Part shown: positions 56,906-64,000 of the stretch, piece by piece
Layout: each line of letters begins with the position of its first letter
Numbering within the stretch: the stretch's first letter is position 1
Origin: Cryptomeria japonica
Lineage: Eukaryota; Streptophyta; Pinopsida; Cupressales; Cupressaceae
Reading direction: 5' to 3'
Length of the DNA stretch: 64,000 bases
Assembly (NCBI RefSeq): GCF_030272615.1
Contig: NC_081414.1
Location: 234,284,733-234,348,732 of the forward strand
Position numbers and translations under genes: made by a program
The notes under the pieces: generated by a model
What the model saw: only the letters and a program-made list of their open reading frames with translations
Databases searched by the model: none
Told to the model about the DNA's origin: nothing

Positions 56906-57680
56906 TGGAGCAAAAGATTCATCATAATCAATTCCTTCCTTTTGAGAATATCCTTTGTAGACCAATCTAGCCTTGTTCCTCACAACTTGTCCATCTTCAT
57001 TCAATTTATTCCTAAAAATCCATTTAGTTCCAATAGCATTCTTATTTTTAGGTCAGGGAACTAAAGTCCACATGTTGTTCTTTTCTATTTGATCCAATTT
57101 CTCTTCCATATCTTTCATCCAACATTCATCCTTACATGCCTCAACTACTGATGTTGGTTCAATTTGAGAGATTAAGCATACCTCTTCAGCTGCCAACCTG
57201 CTCCTTGTCATCTCTCCTTTGCTCTTATCTCCAATGATTTGATCTTCTAAATGATTCAACCTTACATACCTAGGAGTCTTCTGACTTTTTTTTCTCTGCT
57301 CTGATCTTCAATTACTGTTGAATTTTTTCATACTATTGGGGTAACTGGTTCAACATTTTGTTCTAGTACATGTGTTACCAAATCAGTTATGATCATTTCC
57401 ACTTCCGGTTCCCTTTCATAAGTTTTGATTTGACCTCTGTACTGCTCATCCACCTTGACATTAACACTCTCCAAAATTCTCAACAATCTTTTGTTATAAC
57501 ATCTATATGCTTTGCTTTCATTTGAATAACCAAGAAATATTCCTTCATCACATCTAGGATCAAAATTTCCAATTCACTACCAAATATTTTGAAGTACTTA
57601 ACAGTAGATGTATGATCAAACCATAACTCATAAAGTGACTTATCGGTAAACCAAACCAAATCCAAGAATAACAAATCTTT
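56906..57680 (-). pseudogene. E3 integrase end and RT start
   Basis: Integrase C-terminus survives at 57674-57480 (SLYELWFDHTSTVKYFKIFGS). Then [57 protein letters not shown] (57259-57053) starts RT, followed by YSQKEG and YDESFAPV before the deletion. Frames shift between pieces. Confidence 0.85.
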
Positions 57681-57879
57681 ACCGTTTAACCTTCAAACTG
57701 ACTTCTCCAATGTTTGAAATAGGCTTTCAAACCACTACCTGGGGTAATGCAAGATCTATCATCCATTTGCCTCTCCCTAAGGCTAATTCCTTAGTTATCA
57801 GATGAGTTTCCTGGTGTCGGTGCAAGAATACCTTGTTCTGCTAGATGAACATCTGGGGTATTTGATTCTATCAGTTGTT

Positions 57880-59019
57880 CCTCAGACTTCATAACCCACT
57901 TCTTCTCATTCTCCTTTCAAATATCATCAACTTTTTGCTTTCCCTTCTCATTAGATATGTCATTTCTTGCTGGTAGGTTCTCACTTCTGCACAATTTAGC
58001 AATGTGTCCTACTTTGTTGCATGCATAACAAGTGACAATGTTCTTTTGAATTGCCTTGCTATAACCTTGACCATTTCTTGACCTACATTGATTAGCCATA
58101 TATCCAAACTTTCCACATGCATGACATTTTACATTCATTCTACAATCTTTTATCTTATGACCATACTTTTTGCAATTGAAACACTGACCGGTAAATAAAT
58201 TATTGTTCTAATTCAATATATTTCTACATTGACTTACCATATGACCAAATTTATTGCAAACAATCTACCATTAAATTTATATGCATTGGGTTGTCTTACC
58301 GATGACTTATGATTCCTGTTGACTGGTGGATTCTCCTGATTGATCCTCTGACCAGATGTATCATCATGATTTGCAGTACCAAAGATTTATTCATGCACAA
58401 ATCCAAGACCTCTAGTGTTTCCACTGTCCCTTTGATTCTTCAATAATTCATCAAGCTTTGTAGAACTAACCTTTAACTTATCTTTGTACTCATTTGCAAC
58501 ATCCAGATCACCTCTTAGGACCATTATCATTCTTTCTAACTCTTTCTTCTTGTTCTGAGATTGTACCAATTTAGTTCTCAACATATCATTCTCATGTGTC
58601 AACCTAATGCATTCTTCAGATCTGTCTTTCAGAGATTTGGCAAGATTTTCTTCATTCTTCTTCTAATCTTCAATCTCCTTAGACATCCTCATGGTTAGGG
58701 CTTGCATTTCATTCTTCATGACACCATTTTCCTGAATCAACTTCTAACATAGTTCCTTAAGAGCATTCTTTTCTTCATCATCCCGATTTTGTAATTGATC
58801 ACATAGTTCTTTCCTTTTGGCTTGGGCAGATGACAACCTCTCTTGTAGAGTAAAGATGATTTCCTTCGTAGATCTCAGTTCATCTTGCAGCTTCATGTTC
58901 CTCAATATTTCATCATCATAGTCTTCAAGTGCTACTTGAATCTCTTTCCTCAAAATCATCTCCATGAATTCCAAATACAAGATCTTCCTCAAGTTGTTAG
59001 ACTTATTCTGAGTCACTAA
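57880..59019 (-). pseudogene. E3 gag-like ORF: coiled coil plus zinc knuckles
   Basis: Starting almost at the primer site the frame gives QNKSNNLRKILYLEF, a long coiled coil (LRKEIQVALEDYDDEILRNMKLQDELR, LSSAQAKRKELCDQL, RMIMVLRGDLDVANEYKDKL), then DSGNTRGLGFVHE. Knuckles follow at about 58245-57950: one lacking its first Cys, CFNCKKYGHKIKDC, CHACGKFGYMANQC (His to Tyr) and CYACNKVGHIAKLC. The layout parallels E1 gag, and the UBN2 core is again absent. Stops near 58745, 58665 and 58390. Confidence 0.82.
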
Positions 59020-59031
59020 GCTCTGATACCA
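59020..59031 (-). other. Primer-binding site of E3 (initiator tRNA-Met)
   Basis: Reverse complement of GCTCTGATACCA, a perfect match to the tRNA-iMet 3' end complement, two bases from the LTR. Confidence 0.93.
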
Positions 59032-59033
59032 AT

Positions 59034-60219
59034 TGTTGGAATCCAAGAACATTGAGGGGTGAATAAGTGTTCTACCAGAATGATTAAATTTAACCTTATT
59101 AACACAACAACCTAGCAACCGGTATGCATAAAAGAAGATAACAACAAGTAATAATGCAACCACAAAGATGAACACCATAACACAAAGATTTATATGTCGA
59201 AAACCTCAAAGAGGAAAAACCACGGTGGGATTGGAGACCTACAATATCTATCCGTTGATCAGCTAAATAAATATTACATATAAGATGCTTGCACATGCAG
59301 GAAGGCCAACAACCTAGAGCGCACTGCTCATCACAAAAGGAGCCTCACTGACTACAAGAAACCTTTGGACTACAATCTAGAAAGAAGATTGAACTACTAG
59401 AATAACATCTCCTATGCCTGAGTATAGTTCTAGTTAAGCTCAATACCGGAGGTCTGAAACCTCTTACACAAACCTAATTTGATCACCTATGATCAACCAA
59501 ATCCTCTACATACAATTACAACCTTATTCACACACAAATAATCCCATAACCCATGATCGATGATCTACAAAGATATCTTACATCATATTTATACAAACCT
59601 AGGACCTAAACAATTAGGTTGACCACCTAAAAGATAATACAATAAATCCATTACATAAGCCCGCAAGCTAAAGATAACCCAAGTCAGCCTAAGCCCGAAA
59701 CAACATTCACCAAACAATAAATCCAACCGGCAATGTATCGGAAGCATCCACCAACACATTACATAAACTGGTCCATAACCTAACAGAAGAGCACCAAACC
59801 TAAAATAGGTCGCCATAAGCCAAATGTAACATCATCGATCAACTAGAACACAAACATGATAATCGTCAGCATCCTGAGAACCTTCTAGAAGCCGCACCAA
59901 CACCACTTATCAAATCCATCAAAAGATATTCAACAAAGCTCTGATGGTAAAACCCTTACAGGTAACCAAAAGGATTACTAGAACATATGATAGCTTCTAG
60001 ATCACCAAATCCCAAACCAACTAAATGTAACACGCACATGAACGACTGAACCAAACTAATTCCACTAAACTGAACGTACCAAAGAATACCAGAGAGTCTC
60101 CAGAAAAACATCATAATCTAACGACTCTACCAGAACCTGGTAGATAGCCAAACAAGCTAGTGTTGACATGAATGACAAACATCAATGCACCACATATCAA
60201 TTCCTCCAAATTACCAACA
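59034..60219 (-). repeat. 5' LTR of copia E3 (right)
   Basis: Plus strand starts TGTTGGAATCCAAGAAC and ends TTACCAACA. 1186 bp, collinear with the left LTR, which is longer mainly because of its G run and small indels. Confidence 0.9.
59046..59073 (-). promoter_or_regulatory. LTR-end hairpin, E3 right LTR
   Basis: AGAACATT with AGTGTTCT, seven pairs plus one wobble; loop with G4. Confidence 0.72.
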
Positions 60220-60382
60220 TATTCAACATTGCAGATCTACATCAGTATGGACAGTGTTGCAGACTTGGAGAAGCAGAAACCCTAGAGGATACCAGATGAG
60301 ATTGAAAACATTTTAGATATTAGAATGGGCAACCCTAGAAAAGTGAGGGAATTTCTTTTTTTCAACAACCCCAGATGTTTGA
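60220..60382 (+). pseudogene. G1 integrase/chromodomain end
   Basis: FNIADLHQYGQCCRLGEAETLEDTR follows the E3 right flank and completes the SPIFNVADL motif of gypsy integrase. NILDIRMGNPRKVREFLFF is the start of a chromodomain-like tail (ILD.R.GK..R). It runs into the 3' LTR at 60383. In chromoviruses this tail guides integration to chromatin; here it is short and uncertain. Confidence 0.75.
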
Positions 60383-61182
60383 TGCAGGAGCATCCTTGGT
60401 TCATGGTAATCTTGCATCAACCAAAAACATTTTCTGTTCAATTTGTTTCCCATTTTGCAGTTTCAACATTTCTTTATGCGTTTCTTTGCTTTTGCTCACT
60501 GGATCTTGCAGAGTTGGATTTTGTTCATGGACATATTCATCTACCTTATCCTAAGTCCACAAGATGTTTGGATTTTTTTCAGCAAGTTATCATTTCTAGA
60601 ATCTGAGACAGTTTTTTGGCTTGGAATATCGGAACCGCTCAAATCTATTTGCTATTGGCGAATCTTGGGGATCATTTTCATAGCTTGCGGAGCTTCAGTT
60701 CATTGTTTCTAATGTTCCTTGGCATGTGGCCAACCTTCTCTTGGGTGCACTTCATCCTATGGATTTTTTGGAAGGATCTCTTTGGCGAAGGCTATCCTTG
60801 TTGTTTTACATGTTTCATCCTGCTCATCAACATTTGTTTCATCTTGGGCTGATGCAGATTATTATTGATCATATAAATCAATGTAATTTACCTTATGTGA
60901 ATAAGTTCTTAGCATATGGAAGGATAATAATAAGGTTAAGTGGTCCGGAGTTGGCTCACAGTCTTGCTTGAGCCTAGATATTATATTTGAACATGAATGT
61001 AATTAGGCCAGTGTGTTGAATCTTGTAAGCTCGCATGTTGCCAACAATTTCTAATTGATTTTATGATATAATTCAGTCTTTTCTGCATTGCCTCCATCAC
61101 ATTATGTAGCTTTTGTTTTGTTAACTCTTGTTGCATGGTCCAGGCTATTCTCCTTAAGGACCCTCCTACCGTGACTGCACCA
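60383..61182 (+). repeat. 3' LTR of gypsy G1
   Basis: 800 bp, TGCAGGAGCATCC to GACTGCACCA, homologous to 41003-41805. Confidence 0.9.
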
Positions 61183-61289
61183 GAATCATACTTCAATTGA
61201 TTGATAATAATGTGATAAACTTGGATCGTAGCTATCCAATAGATACTTCCAAGGATTTTTCATCTTATTTTTATTCAAAATCCTTTTCC

Positions 61290-62640
61290 AAAACCATTGT
61301 CAACCCAAGAATGATACAAAAAATTCATCCATTTGAAGCATTAAATTTAATATCTTATTGATTATAATTCTATAGTGGTGGATGGTGTGAATGATGAAGG
61401 AAATAAATCTTTGCCACCTCCTAATCAAAATTTGTAAATCTTTACCAATCCTTTGCCTTCCCATTCTACCAATTTTGTTGACCATAATGATAGAGGCTTT
61501 ACAACTATTGATGACTAATGAAGTCAATAACATCGTGAACTTGATTAAGCAACCTAAGCCCAAGTTTAACAATTGCATTACCTTTGACTCAAGAGATGTC
61601 ATAAAATAACCCAATGGACCATTATGCATTACTACGAAGATAAAAGACAAGCTTTAATGTGGATTTCTCATTGATCTAGTATGTATGGTGAATGTTATCA
61701 TGAAAGAACGTGTCTATACACAAAATTTTAATCAAGATACATATGATAAACTTGATGTTGTGATTAGGGTCGATGATGATTTCACTTACCCCACTATAGG
61801 TTCCACCAACCTTCCCATCGAAGTTGGTACTAAGTGCTTAGATGTTACCTTTTCCAATAGCCCTATCTCATATCAATTTCATGTGAAGTTGGGACATACT
61901 TGAATCAATTTAATGAAATATATACTTTCTACCATTCATAAGTGTTTGAAGTTTCATCACAATGGAAAATTTATAATGATCAATCATAATATTTATCAAT
62001 CCTTAGCTAATTGTAGAAACTTCACCCATGATTGCTTTTAGCCTAAAAAAAATTAACCTTTGAAACCTTGTAAAGATGTCATGTTCCTTTCCTGTAAAAA
62101 GGTCAAAGCCAATAGGATATTGATCGTAAGTAAACCTTCGGGGTCCACTTTGAGTACTCTCCCTAATGAATCTTCATCTATGGATATGGAAATATGCATT
62201 CCAACTCCACATCCTTGACTAGGATTTATTCCTATTTCTTCTATTCCTCCTATATTTTTTGTGGTTCTACCTCCCAGATTATATAAAGGACAAAGAGAGA
62301 AGCATCCAACATTTTCTCTCTCTCAACCTGGTGTGATTTATTTCATTCCTCCTTCTACTCCTCTATCAAAGGAACAAAAAGAAGCAATGTTGAGTGATCC
62401 CCAACCTTCTTCTACCCAAGCTTTGAGTCGTAACAAATGAAATTGTAGCATGAGAGAATCCTGACAAAGATTTTATGTCAAGGATCATGAGCTTGCTTCC
62501 CAAAATGATTCTCTCCCAAGTAGTCAATTGTTTATTTTATCCCCTTTTCTCAACCTTCACCTGATTCTACAGAGGAGCTTTATCTTGATCACCCTTGCCA
62601 AAGGCTGAATTCAATGCAAAATTATTCTTATTCTCCTTCT
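61290..62640 (+). pseudogene. D2: second copy of the D gypsy-like remnant
   Basis: YDKLDVVIRVDDDF, YPTIGSTNLPIEVGTKCLDVTFSNSPISYQFHVKLGHT, then LMKYILSTIHKCLKFHHNGK. The last resembles the PSTxHxxLKFP string after gypsy protease. A proline/serine-rich stretch follows (62200-62450) with the same order as D1. The upstream 61390-61610 segment may be gag. Many stops. D1 and D2 lie on either side of G1 but cover the same part of the element, so they are separate copies. Confidence 0.6.
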
Positions 62641-62659
62641 CCTCCTCCCATAAGTGATG

Positions 62660-63472
62660 AAATAGCTCTGAAATAGGGCAAACAACTGAGAGGGGGGTTG
62701 AATCAGTTGTCACCAAAAACCTACACAACTTTTCCTTATTCTCAGATCTGATAATTAATTATGAAAGCATAAATCAACAACACAACATATTTCACACATA
62801 ACACCAATATTTTGGACGTGGAAACCCTATTAGGGGAAAAACCACGGTGGGGATGAACCCACAAAATAGCTATACTCTATTAGAAGTATTACAATGGGGA
62901 ATGCACATGCATTCAAGCACACTGCCTAGAGCTCACTTCTAACATTAGGACCAAGAAATACAACCACATTTGATACAATATAACATTAGGACCAAGAAAT
63001 GTTGGCTAAGACATAACATGGACTTAATTCAATCACCTCAAACACAAAACACCTCGAAGAATTATGCCTTGATTATCCACAACATGCTACATGCATCTGG
63101 TCAACCAAGAACATGAAGAACACCAATATACCGAAGAGAATCATCAATTACAAGATCAAAAATCAATGCGGACCACCAACACAAAAGGCACACAATCTAG
63201 AAACATCCACAAGCATCATGAATTACCATAGAAACATCCACACAACATGAATTATTAGAATCATCAACATCATCCTACCGAATCTCAAGATCACTAACTC
63301 TAATGACTGTCAACTTGGGAAAATCAGTTGTTGACCTCCAAACCATGAACCACTTGAATTGAGGACACACATCAATGTCCCAAACATAATTCCAAATCCA
63401 TGGGAACAAGATATTACAATGCAGAGCAATACAAATCAAAATACTGAACACTATCATTACTGTGTTAGGCCC
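62660..63472 (-). repeat. Minus-strand copia LTR fragment
   Basis: Starts with the terminal hairpin (62682-62710) and the GTGG-CCC-GGGG-CCAC box (62818-62845), both in minus orientation. Sequence afterwards is LTR-like without a matching partner. It is cut at 63472 by the next LTR. Confidence 0.65.
62682..62710 (-). promoter_or_regulatory. LTR-end hairpin, 62.7-kb LTR
   Basis: ACAACTGA with TCAGTTGT, eight perfect pairs; 13-base loop with G6. Confidence 0.72.
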
Positions 63473-64000
63473 AATATGGAAAGCTAATGTACTGAAAGGG
63501 GAGGGGTGAATCAGTACTTCAAAAATTTTCTTCAATAATAACTTTACTGTTATGCATAAACCGAATAGTGCAGTAACATAATATAAAGCTAAAACAAATA
63601 GATAACAATCATACATGATTCACTCCATAACACATATATTTTGGTTACGTAGAAACTCTTGGTTAGAGAGAAAAACTGTGGTGGGGATGGCACCCACAAC
63701 TTCACTACTGCAATAATAAAGAGTGCTTGGTTAGAGCTACATGTTTAGCTATTTCTGATAGCTTACCTTGTTAGGAGTAAAAAGATCTGTTAGATCTACC
63801 TTGCTAAAGGATTTTACAACACTTAATCTAAATGTTGCACTTGGTTAGAGGCTTTACAATTTATAGACTTGATTAGAGTCTTTTACCCTATTAAAGGTTT
63901 CTCTTACAACTTCAAAAATATTACCATAAATGATTACAAATATTTGCGACTTTACATCTGGAATGTTATAGCAGATTCTATGTGCTCAGAATAGATTACC
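63473..64000 (-). repeat. Minus-strand copia LTR, runs out of window
   Basis: Plus strand starts TGTTAGGCCCAATATGG, then the terminal hairpin (63489-63517), the second hairpin (CTCT 63656-63659, AGAG 63665-63668) and the repeat array of GTTAGAG/TTGTTAGGAG words (63720-63900) typical of the C1/E1 LTRs. The rest lies beyond the window. Confidence 0.75.
63489..63517 (-). promoter_or_regulatory. LTR-end hairpin, 63.5-kb LTR
   Basis: GTACTGA with TCAGTAC, seven perfect pairs; loop AAGGGGAGGGGTGAA. Confidence 0.72.

Larger units (their letters stand above)
54746..60219 (-). mobile_element. Copia element E3, minus strand, inside G1 integrase
   Basis: Direct LTRs 54746-55955 and 59034-60219. Sense strand is minus, as the primer site (59020-59031) adjoins the right LTR and the polypurine tract (55956-55971) the left. 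Flanks TATTA (54741-54745) and TATTC (60220-60224) form a target duplication with one mismatch. Collapsing them restores G1 codons SSIFNIADL. Gag, protease and RT core are incomplete, so E3 is non-autonomous. Confidence 0.93.
41003..61182 (+). mobile_element. Ty3/gypsy element G1, host of nested copia E1/E2 and E3
   Basis: Two direct LTRs (41003-41805 and 60383-61182) bracket a single gypsy internal region cut into three pieces: 41806-45783, 54347-54740 and 60220-60382. Order is primer-binding site, gag, protease, RT, RNase H, integrase, chromodomain-like end. Integrase comes after RNase H, which defines gypsy. The LTRs differ by roughly 10-15 percent over their first 230 bp, judged by eye. 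No matching target duplication was seen (TCTAA on the left, GAATC on the right). Confidence 0.92.

Noticed and set aside
47210-59031. Possible tRNA genes at GGTATCAGAGC words
   Set aside because: These are retrotransposon primer-binding sites; no cloverleaf surrounds them.
40998-61187. Target duplication for G1
   Set aside because: TCTAA and GAATC do not match; the ends may have been altered or the LTR end misplaced by a few bases.
37416-62640. D1 and D2 as the two LTRs or halves of one element split by G1
   Set aside because: Both contain the same protease-region codons in the same order, so they are separate copies, not flanks of one insertion.

Overview
This window reads as a repeat-dense seed-plant nuclear chromosome, and a gymnosperm (probably a conifer) is my best guess. 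It is AT-rich. Almost all recognisable coding sequence belongs to plant transposable elements: Ty1/copia and Ty3/gypsy LTR retrotransposons, a CACTA (En/Spm) DNA transposon and plant mobile domain (PMD) genes. Two host-gene fragments are also present, one of the splicing factor CWC22 and one PPR. I found no intact host gene, rRNA, tRNA, CRISPR array or organellar insert. The species call is inference from element type and density, not from a diagnostic gene.

Layout. 1-1987 is the broken 3' part of a coiled-coil ORF of unknown family. 3390-4100 is a diverged minisatellite rich in TCGATG. About 6.25-13.9 kb is a decayed CACTA element on the minus strand, with a TNP2-type transposase and a second Transposase_24-type gene; a CWC22 fragment lies just beyond it at 14.1-14.4 kb. 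16.0-16.8 kb is a broken PPR tract. 17.5-21.3 kb is a 5'-truncated copia element on the minus strand (E4). 21.3-28.9 kb is a ~2.95-kb direct duplication carrying a PMD gene, truncated in the first copy and longer in the second. 28.9-36.05 kb is a 5'-truncated copia element (C1) whose reverse transcriptase is split by a solo LTR of its own family. 36.1-37.4 kb is an antisense coiled-coil ORF with a hydrophobic end, lodged in a gypsy-like remnant (D1).

41003-61182 is a nested stack. The outer gypsy element G1 has 803/800-bp LTRs. Its integrase is interrupted by copia E1 (two 1424-bp LTRs, with copia E2 debris inside) and by minus-strand copia E3, flanked by TATTA/TATTC. Across E3 the G1 reading frame can be followed from one side to the other. 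61.2-62.6 kb holds a second copy of the D family (D2), and the window ends in two minus-strand copia LTR pieces.

The most interesting signal lies in the copia LTRs rather than in a gene. Ten LTR ends in this window, in both orientations and from clearly different families, carry a hairpin beside the LTR 3' end. Its stem sequence differs between families while pairing is kept, and its loop is a C-rich run. A second conserved hairpin lies roughly 175-300 bp upstream with an inner stem that also covaries. Together with a conserved palindrome and a repeated polypurine motif upstream of the 3' LTR, this points to selection on nucleic-acid structure in otherwise dead elements.
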